This document shows positions 7,569 through 15,836 of a stretch of 64,000 nt of DNA, piece after piece (position 1 is the stretch's first letter; every line of letters begins with the position of its first letter). Location: NCBI GenBank assembly GCA_049323435.1, contig JBMOMX010000027.1:1-64000 (forward strand), written 5' to 3'. The translations under genes were made by a program, and so were the position numbers. Below the pieces are notes generated by a model. The model saw only the letters and a program-made list of their open reading frames with translations, ran no database searches and was not told the DNA's origin. This DNA is from UBA11222 sp049323435 (GTDB lineage Bacteria > Pseudomonadota > Alphaproteobacteria > UBA11222).

Positions 7569-8729
7569 ATGGGACCGTTAGCAGGAGTAAGGATTGTCGA
7601 ACTGGCGGGTATCGGGCCTGCGCCCATGTGCGCCATGCTGCTGGCCGATATGGGGGCCGATATTGTCAGGGTGGACCGCACCGAGGCCGCCGATCTGGGC
7701 ATGAAGCGGGATCCGAAGGGCGACCTGCTCAATCGTGGCCGCCCCTCTGTCGCTGTGAATTTAAAGTCCCGTGAAGGCGTTGAAACCACCTTGCGGTTGA
7801 TCGACCAGGCCGACGCCGTAATTGAGGGCTTTCGCCCCGGTGTCATGGAGCGCCTCGGCCTTGGCCCTGACGTGTGCCTGAAGCGCAACCCCAAACTGGT
7901 GTTTGGACGGATGACCGGCTGGGGCCAATATGGCCCGCTGGCGCATGCCGCGGGGCATGATATCAACTATATTTCGATTGTGGGCGCGCTGCATGCCATC
8001 GGGCCGAAAGGCGGTGCCCCGGTGCCGCCGCTCAATCTGGTGGGTGATTTTGGCGGCGGCGCGCTGTATCTGGCCATGGGTGTGCTGGCCGGCATTATCG
8101 AGGCGCGCAGCTCCGGCAAAGGGCAGGTCATCGACTGCGCCATGACCGAGGGCGCGGCGTCGCTGATGACCATCTTCTACGCCATGAAGGCGATGGGGCG
8201 GTGGAGCGAAGAACGCGGCACAAATGCCATTGATGGCGGCTCGCATTACTACACCGTGTATGAGACCAAAGACGGGAATTATGTTTCTATCGGCTCCATA
8301 GAAGGCAAATTCTATGCGGAACTGCTGGAGAAAACCGGCCTCGACAAGGTGCCAGGACTGCCTGCGCAATCGGAGGCCGATAAATGGCCGGAAATGCGTG
8401 AACGCCTGCGCAAAATCTTTCTGACCAAAACCCGTGCTGAGTGGTGCAGCATCATGGAAGGCAGCGATGTCTGCTTTGCCCCCATCCTCAATCTGGAAGA
8501 AAGCATGGCGCATCCGCATAATGTGGCGCGCGCCAGCTTCGTCACGGTCGATGGCATTATGCAACCTGCCCCCGCGCCGCGCTTTGATCGCACGAAATGC
8601 GAAATTCAAAAACCGCCATCCGTGCCGGGCGAGGACACCGACAGGGCGCTGGCGGCATGGGGCTTCAGCAGCGCCGAAATTGCCGCCCTGCACGCTGCGG
8701 GCGCCGTAAAACAGAACCCGCGCGAATAG
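7569..8729 (+). CDS. CaiB/BaiF CoA-transferase family, methylacyl-CoA racemase-like (copy 1)
   Basis: 386 residues. The start at 7569 is fixed by GGAGGTAACC just before ATG; an in-frame ATG 63 bp upstream lacks such a site. It begins GPLAGVRIVELAG, as class III CoA-transferases do. GHDINYISI (the histidine used by alpha-methylacyl-CoA racemase), GDFGGG (aspartate) and a glutamate before FYAELL together suggest racemase rather than CoA-transfer chemistry. It is followed 10 bp later by a closely related copy. A role in branched-chain or sterol-type acyl-CoA breakdown is an inference. Confidence 0.85.
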   Translation: MGPLAGVRIVELAGIGPAPMCAMLLADMGADIVRVDRTEAADLGMKRDPKGDLLNRGRPSVAVNLKSREGVETTLRLIDQADAVIEGFRPGVMERLGLGPDVCLKRNPKLVFGRMTGWGQYGPLAHAAGHDINYISIVGALHAIGPKGGAPVPPLNLVGDFGGGALYLAMGVLAGIIEARSSGKGQVIDCAMTEGAASLMTIFYAMKAMGRWSEERGTNAIDGGSHYYTVYETKDGNYVSIGSIEGKFYAELLEKTGLDKVPGLPAQSEADKWPEMRERLRKIFLTKTRAEWCSIMEGSDVCFAPILNLEESMAHPHNVARASFVTVDGIMQPAPAPRFDRTKCEIQKPPSVPGEDTDRALAAWGFSSAEIAALHAAGAVKQNPRE

Positions 8730-8739
8730 GAGTGCGGCA

Positions 8740-9891
8740 ATGGGCCCATTGAAAGGCGTGAAAATAGTTGAACTGGCGGGCATCGGGCCTGGGCCGATGT
8801 GCGCCATGCTGCTGGCGGATATGGGGGCCGACATTGTCCGGGTTGACCGCACAGAAGACGCCAGGCTAGGCATGGGGCACGATCCAAAGGGTGAACTGCG
8901 CAATCGCAGCCGCCCCAATATCGCCGTCAATCTCAAAACGCCCGAAGGGGTTGAAACGGTGTTGCGCCTGATTGATCAGGCGGATGCTTTGATTGAAGGT
9001 TATCGCCCTGGCGTGATGGAGCGGCTTGGGCTGGGGCCGGAAATATGTCTGAAGCGTAATCCAAAATTGATCTTTGGACGGATGACCGGCTGGGGGCAGA
9101 CTGGGCCGCTGGCGCATGTGGCCGGGCACGACATCAACTATATTTCCATTGTTGGCGCGCTGCACGCCATCGGCCCGAAAGACGGGCCGCCGGTCGTGCC
9201 GCTAAATCTGGTGGGTGATTTCGGCGGCGGCGGGCTGTATCTGGCGATGGGTTTGCTGGCCGGCATCATCGAGGCGCGGGTATCGGGCAAGGGGCAGGTG
9301 ATTGACTGCGCCATGACCGAAGGCGCAGCGTCGCTGATGACGATGTTTTATGGCCTCAAGGCTATGGGCCGCTGGAAGGAAAGCCGCGAAAGCAACACGA
9401 TTGATGGCGGTGCGCATTATTATAATGTGTATCAGACGAAAGACGGCAAATATGTTTCCGTCGGCTGTGGCGAGGCGCGCTTTTACGCGCTGATGCTGGA
9501 AAAAATCGGCCTGGGCGAGTCAAAGGATTTGCCGCCGCAACTTGACCAGGCGCAATGGCCCGCCATGAAGGAACGCCTGCGCAAAATCTTTCTGACCAAA
9601 ACCCGCGACGAATGGGCGGCGCTTATGGAAGGCACGGATGCCTGTTTTTCGCCGGTTCTGAATTTTGAAGAAAGCATCAGGCATCCGCATAATGTGGCGC
9701 GCAATGCCTTTGTCACTATTGACGGCTTCACCCAGCCCGCACCCGCGCCGCGTTTTGAGCGCACAAAATCTGAAATCCGCATGCCGCCATCGGTGCAGGG
9801 TGAAGACACGGACGTGACGCTGCGGGCCTGGGGGTTCTCTGACAGCGAAATCGCCGCCCTGCATAAAGCGGGCGCCGTGAAGCAGGCGTAA
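8740..9891 (+). CDS. CaiB/BaiF CoA-transferase family, methylacyl-CoA racemase-like (copy 2)
   Basis: 383 residues, colinear with the preceding gene along its whole length and roughly three quarters identical by eye, so a tandem duplication. The racemase-type motifs GHDINY, GDFGGG and the glutamate before FYALML are kept. The copies differ most around residues 205-260 (YGLKAMGRWKESRES against YAMKAMGRWSEERGT), where substrate contacts could diverge. The start ATG is preceded by AGGAG. It shares an operon with copy 1 and converges on the esterase gene with a 3-bp gap. Confidence 0.85.
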   Translation: MGPLKGVKIVELAGIGPGPMCAMLLADMGADIVRVDRTEDARLGMGHDPKGELRNRSRPNIAVNLKTPEGVETVLRLIDQADALIEGYRPGVMERLGLGPEICLKRNPKLIFGRMTGWGQTGPLAHVAGHDINYISIVGALHAIGPKDGPPVVPLNLVGDFGGGGLYLAMGLLAGIIEARVSGKGQVIDCAMTEGAASLMTMFYGLKAMGRWKESRESNTIDGGAHYYNVYQTKDGKYVSVGCGEARFYALMLEKIGLGESKDLPPQLDQAQWPAMKERLRKIFLTKTRDEWAALMEGTDACFSPVLNFEESIRHPHNVARNAFVTIDGFTQPAPAPRFERTKSEIRMPPSVQGEDTDVTLRAWGFSDSEIAALHKAGAVKQA

Positions 9892-9894
9892 TAC

Positions 9895-10992
9895 TTACCC
9901 CTCGCGCATAAACCAGTCATAGATCTGCCCATGCTCCTCGCTGCTGGGGTAGGTGTGCGACAGATCGGCGATTTCACTGTAAGTGACGTTGGCCCCCATC
10001 GCGCCCAGTGCATCGGCGGTGTCGCGCGCGCTTTTTGCGGTAAACATCCAGTCGAGCGCGCCATGCGTGATATGAATGGGCAAGCCCCTGATACGTTCCG
10101 CCGGAAAAAATTCCAGCAGCATCGGATGGAACGACGCCGCCACCGGCGCCAGATGCGTAAATGGCCGGTCCGCCTGCATGCCGCTGATATAAGTGAAAGT
10201 GCCGCCATCGCTCATCCCGGTCATCAGGATGCGTGTCTCATCCACGCTCCAGCGCGCGCGCACATAATTCAGCATGCTGATCAAATTGGGCGTATCGGCA
10301 TCCGGCCCCTGCAACGCCCAGGTGGCGCCGCGCGAACTCGGGCTTATCAGAATGGCGCCCTGGGTGCGCGCGGTGCGCAGCCAGCCCCACAAAAATTCGC
10401 GGCCATGTCCGCTGCCGCCATGCAAGGCGAAAATCACCGGGTGTTTGCAGGCGGCGTCATAGCTTTCGGGCACATACAGCGAAAAGCCGCCGCGCGTGTC
10501 GCCGCTGGCGCTTTTGCTGTGCATCACGCCGGTATCGGGGTTGCCCGCGCCTTTTTCCAGCCTGTCCAACAGGTCCGCATCCGGACGCGCCCGCACATTC
10601 AGAAAAAACCGGCCGATCAGCGGCAGCAATGCGGTTAACGGATACAGCACGTCCTGCGCCTGGGTGGCGTGACGCAGGCCGTAATAGGCTTCCATCAAAC
10701 CATTTGGCGTGCGCCCTACATTGCGCAGACTTTCATAAGCCTTGCAGACCTGGTCAGCGGCGGTTTCAATCCGGGATTTGACCTGATGCAGATGTTCAGG
10801 CCACGGGGCATCCTGCATTGCTGCGATCCCCTCCCGCAGGCCGGCATCACCATGGCCCATCCGCGCCAGCAGTTCTGGCAGATGTGGCGGATGCATATGG
10901 CGCGAGATATATGCCAGATCATCCAGCGCCGTGAGCAATGGCGGCAGCGCGGCTGAGAATGCATCAAGCAGTTGTGCGTTCGGATCGTTCAT
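9895..10992 (-). CDS. Alpha/beta hydrolase (phospholipase/carboxylesterase-like)
   Basis: 365 residues. The N-terminal 150 residues are helical and not assignable. The C-terminal part is an alpha/beta hydrolase: FALHGGSGHG (oxyanion loop), nucleophile elbow GMSDG around residue 268, then HGALDW with the acidic residue and a histidine in LSHTYPS near the end. The pattern resembles PHB depolymerase/phospholipase-type esterases. No signal peptide is seen, so it is probably cytoplasmic. Substrate unknown. It is convergent with the racemase-like pair. Confidence 0.78.
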   Translation of the reverse strand: MNDPNAQLLDAFSAALPPLLTALDDLAYISRHMHPPHLPELLARMGHGDAGLREGIAAMQDAPWPEHLHQVKSRIETAADQVCKAYESLRNVGRTPNGLMEAYYGLRHATQAQDVLYPLTALLPLIGRFFLNVRARPDADLLDRLEKGAGNPDTGVMHSKSASGDTRGGFSLYVPESYDAACKHPVIFALHGGSGHGREFLWGWLRTARTQGAILISPSSRGATWALQGPDADTPNLISMLNYVRARWSVDETRILMTGMSDGGTFTYISGMQADRPFTHLAPVAASFHPMLLEFFPAERIRGLPIHITHGALDWMFTAKSARDTADALGAMGANVTYSEIADLSHTYPSSEEHGQIYDWFMREG

Positions 10993-11126
10993 GGAAGCGT
11001 ATCGCCAGCAGGGTATGATTGAAGCCTACTCCAATCACGGGGAAGCGCAAGCCCCGTTCATAGCTGTGGAAGCCGGCTAAAGACAATATCAGCGCCGGGG
11101 CATGACAGGATGAGGGCCCATTGCAT

Positions 11127-11321
11127 TTTGTGATCTGAGTGAAACACACCCCCGGTGTCATTACCCGGCTTGTCCGGGTAATCCATCAAGCGCCTTCGCC
11201 GGAGGGATGCGGCTGGCAAAGAAGCCGCCCACAAACGCCTGTGTGCGTGGGGCCCATGGATTGCCCGAATAAATCGGGCAATGACCCCGAGTTTGTTGAG
11301 ATGTTTCAGTCTGATCACAAA
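11127..11321. mobile_element. Palindromic MITE-like element A
   Basis: 195 bp ending in 20-bp inverted repeats that agree at 18 positions: TTTGTGATCTGAGTGAAACA on the left against the complement of the right end. Inside are two hairpins, TTACCCGG/CCGGGTAA (11161-11182) and TTGCCCGA/TCGGGCAA (11261-11281), with TGTCA at the left outer end and TGACC at the right. No coding capacity. The TTTGTGATC end is shared with the element at 17616-17778 and, in part, with sequences at 17885 and 52365. Interpreted as a non-autonomous mobile or repetitive element. Confidence 0.65.
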
Positions 11322-11366
11322 CTGCTCTATCGCTTCAGGCAATCACGGAAAGACCTGGATCGGACA

Positions 11367-11399
11367 CAAAAAACGGGGCGCGCCTTGCGGTACGCCCCG
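11367..11399 (-). terminator. Rho-independent terminator of the PEP-CTERM gene
   Basis: Read on the minus strand, CGGGGCG pairs with CGCCCCG around a 12-nt loop and is followed directly by six T, 24 bp after the stop codon of the PEP-CTERM gene. A textbook intrinsic terminator. Confidence 0.85.
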
Positions 11400-11422
11400 A
11401 TTGAACCTCAACTATTCTATTT

Positions 11423-12874
11423 TCAGATACGGGCCCGGCGCCGCACCAGCTGGCTGCGGCGAACCAGCTCAATGCCGATCATGCCAAAGCCGAACAGCAA
11501 CCAGGCCGAGGGTTCCGGAACACTGGCTATCTGATCGCAACGCTGCCAGCGATTATTCGACATATCAATCTCATGGCCAATAAACTGCGCGCAACCCTGC
11601 GCATTTTGCAGATTAAGCCTGGTCAGACTGCCCGCGCGCGAAACATAGCGCGACCCAATGCCGGAACCCGGCGCATCATAAAGCCGCGTAGTAGCCTGCG
11701 GATTAAAATCGGTGAAATCCCACAAGCCAATACCGCCTAGTACGACATTGCTGAGAGAGATAACCTCGTTGGTTCCCTTGAGCGCATCCGTGAAAAATAT
11801 GGCGCCCAGCTTATCGATCTTGTGTGTCGAGTTAGGGTTGCCATCTCCCAGCATGATGGAAGAGTTGGAAAACTGGTAGTTTTTCGTCTCCCCGACCAGG
11901 CGGAAAATCGCCACGGTGTCTTTGGTGCTTTTCAGAATCCAGTCCGTATTGTTTAGGGTAAATTCATTGCCGCCGGCATTGATATTGATGACCGCAAAAC
12001 CGTCATTATTGGTGTCTATGGCGTCAAGGTCCGTAACGACAACGCCGTTTGCATCCTTGATATTGCGGTTCACGAAAGCGCTGGCAAAATTTGAACCGGA
12101 GCCGGTATGTTCGCCCGTTGTATGCGGCAATCCATTAGCCGTGGTAAAAGAAGATTGCGCAAAAACCGTTTCGGCGGTTAATCCCACAATAAAATCGCGG
12201 GTGGCGGCCAGATCCACCACCAATTCCGTTGCTTGTGAATTTGTAAACAGAGACACGCCGTTCGATGCGGTCAATGGCGTATTGGTGTTAGGCGCACTGT
12301 CATCAAAGTAGGAATTGCTGCTAGACAAAGCCGTACAGTCGGTCGTTGAGGTGCGGCACTGTATGCCGGTTGTTGCATTCACATCAGAGTTCGAGGTCGC
12401 AAACTTTGAAAATCTGCCGACAACTGCCACATTACCGCTGTGATCAATGCCCTCGAACAATGGCCGCGCGCCGGGAAGCCGGTCTACCTCACCGGCAGTC
12501 TGACCATTGCCGCCGGCATGGTCAATATCATTCCATCTGTTTCCGCCAAGTGTGGCATTGGCACCCGCATTGCCAGCGAAAACGTCAAACAGGCTGGGAA
12601 CACCGCCTGCGGGCAGGCTGCCCACACGTTGCGGATGCCCGGAACCGGCTTTAGAAAGCACTTCCTGGTCCGCCCCCAGCTCAGTGTTCGACATGCTGAA
12701 GGATTCGAACAAACTATCGCGGGAACCAGAGCCCGTCGCAATCACCAGGTAATCGTTAAGAAGTTCCGACCCGGGAATTACAGCCGCCTGCGCCCCCTGT
12801 ATCCCAACCGAGATAAAGGCAGCGCCGCCTAACAAAGAAAAGGCCAATTTAGATAAGCGCATCTGAATCACCAT
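11423..12874 (-). CDS. PEP-CTERM sorting-domain surface protein
   Basis: 483 residues. A signal peptide (about 5-30, ending AQAA) leads into a long Asn/Thr/Ser/Gly-rich beta-type ectodomain. The C terminus has the tripartite sorting tail: VPEPS, a hydrophobic span of about 14 residues, and a basic end rich in arginine. Such proteins are cut and processed by an exosortase and usually belong to an extracellular polysaccharide or biofilm matrix. No exosortase gene is in the window. The start could be ATG 12874 or ATG 12862; neither has a good ribosome site. The ectodomain matches nothing I can name. Confidence 0.8.
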   Translation of the reverse strand: MVIQMRLSKLAFSLLGGAAFISVGIQGAQAAVIPGSELLNDYLVIATGSGSRDSLFESFSMSNTELGADQEVLSKAGSGHPQRVGSLPAGGVPSLFDVFAGNAGANATLGGNRWNDIDHAGGNGQTAGEVDRLPGARPLFEGIDHSGNVAVVGRFSKFATSNSDVNATTGIQCRTSTTDCTALSSSNSYFDDSAPNTNTPLTASNGVSLFTNSQATELVVDLAATRDFIVGLTAETVFAQSSFTTANGLPHTTGEHTGSGSNFASAFVNRNIKDANGVVVTDLDAIDTNNDGFAVININAGGNEFTLNNTDWILKSTKDTVAIFRLVGETKNYQFSNSSIMLGDGNPNSTHKIDKLGAIFFTDALKGTNEVISLSNVVLGGIGLWDFTDFNPQATTRLYDAPGSGIGSRYVSRAGSLTRLNLQNAQGCAQFIGHEIDMSNNRWQRCDQIASVPEPSAWLLFGFGMIGIELVRRSQLVRRRARI

Positions 12875-13210
12875 TCATAAAATATTTTCAGGCCAGCACA
12901 ATGTGACGTCATTTTACTTATTCAATCCGGGCATATATTTGCCTAGACTGAAAATTAAATCGAAACTCCGTTATATTCGGAGCCAACTTTTTATAGAATC
13001 TGTCTTACCCAACGCTGCGAATCTAGCACATTTTCAACAATAAAAAAGTTATTTCATCACTTATCAGGCAATTTTCTAGGAAATTTGCATTGTTTAGGCC
13101 ATCCGGTTTCATGCCTCAGCGGCCGCTAAAGCAGGCCATTGCCGGGAGGCGGCGCGTTAACCTTAATAGGATCAGCAAAAGGCAAGTATTCAACCCAATA
13201 TGGCCCTGGA
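12875..13210. other. Intergenic region upstream of the PEP-CTERM gene
   Basis: 336 bp, AT-rich near the PEP-CTERM start and GC-rich toward the ratA end. It contains the perfect octamer palindrome TGACGTCA at 12904-12911, about 30 bp upstream of the PEP-CTERM start, which could be a regulator site. I see no reading frame with coding character and no clear terminator for ratA. Confidence 0.4.
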
Positions 13211-13666
13211 TTAACCTTGCGCGTAAACTATATGCGCGCGGGTTTCAAATGCCTGCACCATGCGCTGAACGGCTTCGGCAAATACCATTTCGATCAACTT
13301 CCGGATAATCGGGTTTTCGAACTCGAAATCGATCAAAAAGTCGATTTCACAGCCGCCATCCGGCTGCGGCAGGAAAATCCAGTGGTTAATCAAATGCTTG
13401 AAAGGCCCGCGCAGATGGGTCACGTCAATTTTGAGGCCCGCGCGGTCAAGCACCACAAGACTGCGATAGGTGCCCCTGAACGCCTTGTAGCCAATGATCA
13501 GATCCGCATGCAGAACATGCTTTCCGTCCTGCGCGACTTCGCTTTGGATAATGCGCGCACCGGCGCACCAGGGTAAAAACTCGGCATAAGAAGGAATGTC
13601 CGCGACCAGATCAAACATCTGGGCGGGCGAAAACGGCACGCTGCGCCGTTGCTCATGCCGTGGCAT
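13211..13666 (-). CDS. Coq10/RatA-type START-domain protein
   Basis: 151 residues from ATG 13666, which overlaps the lipA stop by 14 bp; an in-frame start at 13729 would read far into lipA. It has the START-like fold of the Coq10/polyketide-cyclase family: PFSPAQMFDLVADIPSYAEFLPWC at the N terminus, then a YRSLVVLD strand, and a closing helix with FAEAVQRMVQAFE. Coq10 homologues bind ubiquinone and support respiration. E. coli RatA was described as a ribosome-binding toxin. The ubiquinone role is favoured here, given coq9 elsewhere in the window. Linkage to lipA is typical of alphaproteobacteria. Confidence 0.88.
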   Translation of the reverse strand: MPRHEQRRSVPFSPAQMFDLVADIPSYAEFLPWCAGARIIQSEVAQDGKHVLHADLIIGYKAFRGTYRSLVVLDRAGLKIDVTHLRGPFKHLINHWIFLPQPDGGCEIDFLIDFEFENPIIRKLIEMVFAEAVQRMVQAFETRAHIVYAQG

Positions 13667-14618
13667 GCGGCGCGCGCCCCAGATGCGCCAGACGGGCTTT
13701 GCGCAATCGTTCAAAATCTTCCCCGGCATGGTAGGACGACCGTGTCAGCGGGCTGCTCGAGACCATCAGAAAACCCTTGGCATAGGCGCTTGCCGCCAGG
13801 GCCGCAAACTCATCCGGCGTCACAAAACGGTCTATCGGATGGTGCTTGGCGGTTGGCTGCAAATATTGACCGATGGTCAGAAAATCCACATCCGCCGCGC
13901 GCAGATCATCCATCACCTGCAACACTTCCTCCCGGCTTTCGCCCAGGCCAACCATGATACCGGATTTGGTGAACATGGCGGGATCAGTTTCCTTGACTTG
14001 CTGCAACAGGCGAAGGGAGCTGAAATAGCGCGCGCCCGGACGCACCGAAGGATAAAGCCGCGGCACAGTTTCCAGATTGTGATTATAAACATCCGGGCGG
14101 GCGGCAACGACACATTCTACCGCACCTGACTTGCGCAGGAAATCCGGGGTCAGCACCTCAATGCTTGTGGTGGGATTTTTCTCCCGCACCGCGCCAATCA
14201 CAGCGGCGAAATGCCCAGCCCCGCCATCCGCCAGATCGTCACGGTCCACGGATGTTATCACCACATGCGCAAGCCCCAGCTTTTGCACCGCCGCCGCCAC
14301 ATTGAACGGCTCAAGCATATCCAGCGGCCCCGGCATGCCGGTGCGCACATTGCAAAAGGCGCAGGCGCGGGTGCAGGTGTCGCCCATGATCATCATGGTC
14401 GCATGCCCCTTGGCCCAGCATTCGCCGACATTGGGACAGGCCGCTTCTTCACACACGGTAGTCAGATTATTGTCACGCATGATGCGTTTGGTGGCGGCAT
14501 ATTCGGGCGAGTTCGGGGCACGCACCCGCAGCCAGTCCGGCTTGCCACGCCGCACCGGCTGATCCGGCTTGTGCGCCTTTTCCGGGTGGCGGGGTTTATT
14601 GTCCATTATGCTGGTCAT
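13653..14618 (-). CDS. lipA: Lipoyl synthase
   Basis: 321 residues. This radical SAM enzyme inserts two sulfurs into protein-bound octanoyl groups. Both iron-sulfur motifs are visible: the auxiliary cluster cysteines C56, C61 and C67 (CEEAACPNVGEC) and the radical SAM CX3CX2C at C82, C86 and C89 (CTRACAFC). The closing R-S-S-Y motif is present as LTRSSYHAGE. It overlaps the ratA/coq10-type gene downstream. lipB is not in the window. Confidence 0.97.
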   Translation of the reverse strand: MTSIMDNKPRHPEKAHKPDQPVRRGKPDWLRVRAPNSPEYAATKRIMRDNNLTTVCEEAACPNVGECWAKGHATMMIMGDTCTRACAFCNVRTGMPGPLDMLEPFNVAAAVQKLGLAHVVITSVDRDDLADGGAGHFAAVIGAVREKNPTTSIEVLTPDFLRKSGAVECVVAARPDVYNHNLETVPRLYPSVRPGARYFSSLRLLQQVKETDPAMFTKSGIMVGLGESREEVLQVMDDLRAADVDFLTIGQYLQPTAKHHPIDRFVTPDEFAALAASAYAKGFLMVSSSPLTRSSYHAGEDFERLRKARLAHLGRAPHATA

Positions 14619-14668
14619 ATACCCTATATATGCGGCGAGACGGGATTTGTCGAATGTGCCGGAAAAGA

Positions 14669-14785
14669 TTAAATAAACTTCTTCATACCGGCTTTCTTTG
14701 CAGCCTCTTGCAAATCTGCGTCAAGGGTCGCCAACGGCAGTCCGGATCGCAACGCCAGCTCCAGATAGGATGCGTCCTTAGGCCC
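14669..14785 (-). pseudogene. Remnant of a VapC/PIN-domain toxin (C terminus only)
   Basis: Minus-strand translation between a TAG (14786-14788) and a TAA (14669-14671) gives 38 residues that include KDASYLELALRSGLPLATLD followed by ADLQEAAKKAG. This is the hallmark C-terminal block of VapC toxins (Y-D-A-xYLELA...LATLDxxL). The N-terminal two thirds with the catalytic acids is missing, and no start or antitoxin is present. It lies in the same frame directly after the stop of the small secreted protein gene, so the upstream part of vapC was replaced or lost. Confidence 0.75.
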
Positions 14786-15049
14786 CTACTTAAAGTCGCA
14801 CTGCAAGGCCGCGCCCGCGCCAGCTGAGGCCAGACCGCCGCCGCCAGCGGCCACGCATCTGGTGCCATCCGCAAATTTATGTATGCACATTTGCAGAGCA
14901 GAGCCGGAGCCATATGTCACACATTCCGCCGCCGAGCGGGAAACCGGCCCCTGAGCTTGCGCATGATCGCCAAGCGATAGATAAGTCACCGTCAGAATGA
15001 CGCCCGATGCCACCATAACCGCTGGCATCAGATATTTTGCATATGTCAT
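14786..15049 (-). CDS. Small secreted cysteine-containing hypothetical protein
   Basis: 87 residues. The hydrophobic N terminus (about 5-26) followed by AQAQG looks like a signal peptide or membrane anchor. The mature part is short and glycine/alanine-rich with four cysteines (about positions 43, 55, 65 and 84) that could form two disulfides in the periplasm. GGAG is 10 bases before the start. I do not recognise a family. The stop TAG abuts the VapC remnant in the same frame. Confidence 0.55.
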   Translation of the reverse strand: MTYAKYLMPAVMVASGVILTVTYLSLGDHAQAQGPVSRSAAECVTYGSGSALQMCIHKFADGTRCVAAGGGGLASAGAGAALQCDFK

Positions 15050-15098
15050 GATTTTATTTTCTCCATTTTACACTTCAAACAGGCTAACAGATTTTCAC

Positions 15099-15818
15099 AT
15101 GACCAGAATGGCTAATTCCGAAGCTTTGGCAGGCAAGGCGCTGGTATTGTTTTCCGGCGGTCAGGACTCCACTGTCTGCCTGGCCTGGGCATTGCAACGC
15201 TTTGAAAATGTGGAAACTATTGGCTTTGACTATGGCCAGCGGCACCGGGTTGAACTGGAATGCCGCCCCCGGATTTTGCGCCAGTTACGGGAAAATTTCG
15301 CCTGGGCAGGCGGATTAGGTGAGGACCATCTGCTTGACCTTGGCGTGCTGGGCGAGATCAGCGCGACCGCGCTGACCCAGGATATGGCGATTGAAATGGC
15401 CGCAAATGGCCTGCCCAATACCTTTGTCCCAGGCCGGAATTTGCTGTTTTTAACGCTGGCGGCGGCGGTGGCGTACCGGCGCGGGATCGGCGCGCTGATC
15501 GGCGGCATGTGCGAAACCGATTATTCCGGTTATCCGGACTGCCGCAATGATACCATCCAGACGCTGGCCAGCGCGGTTCATCTCGGCATGGACCGTAAAT
15601 TCGACTTTTTGACGCCCTTGATGTGGCTGGACAAGGCCGCCACCTGGCAGTTGGGCGAAGAGCTGGGCGGCCCGGCCTTCACGGAATTAGTGCGCGAGCA
15701 TAGCCATAGCTGCTATATGGGCTTGCGTGAACAGCGTTTTGACTGGGGCTATGGCTGCGGCGCATGCCCCGCCTGCCAGTTGCGCGCGAAAGGCCATGCC
15801 GCCTGGCAGGGCGTCTAA
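15099..15818 (+). CDS. queC: 7-cyano-7-deazaguanine (preQ0) synthase
   Basis: 239 residues from ATG 15099; ATG 15108 is equally possible, as neither has a strong ribosome site. QueC converts 7-carboxy-7-deazaguanine to preQ0 using ATP and ammonia. It has the PP-loop LVLFSGGQDSTVCLAWAL, GFDYGQRHRVEL, and the zinc site formed by four cysteines in the C-terminal part (C in SHSCYMG, then CGACPAC). It leads the cluster queC-SDR-queE-queD. Confidence 0.95.
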   Translation: MTRMANSEALAGKALVLFSGGQDSTVCLAWALQRFENVETIGFDYGQRHRVELECRPRILRQLRENFAWAGGLGEDHLLDLGVLGEISATALTQDMAIEMAANGLPNTFVPGRNLLFLTLAAAVAYRRGIGALIGGMCETDYSGYPDCRNDTIQTLASAVHLGMDRKFDFLTPLMWLDKAATWQLGEELGGPAFTELVREHSHSCYMGLREQRFDWGYGCGACPACQLRAKGHAAWQGV

Positions 15819-15836
15819 CTGGAAGGAGAATGCCAT

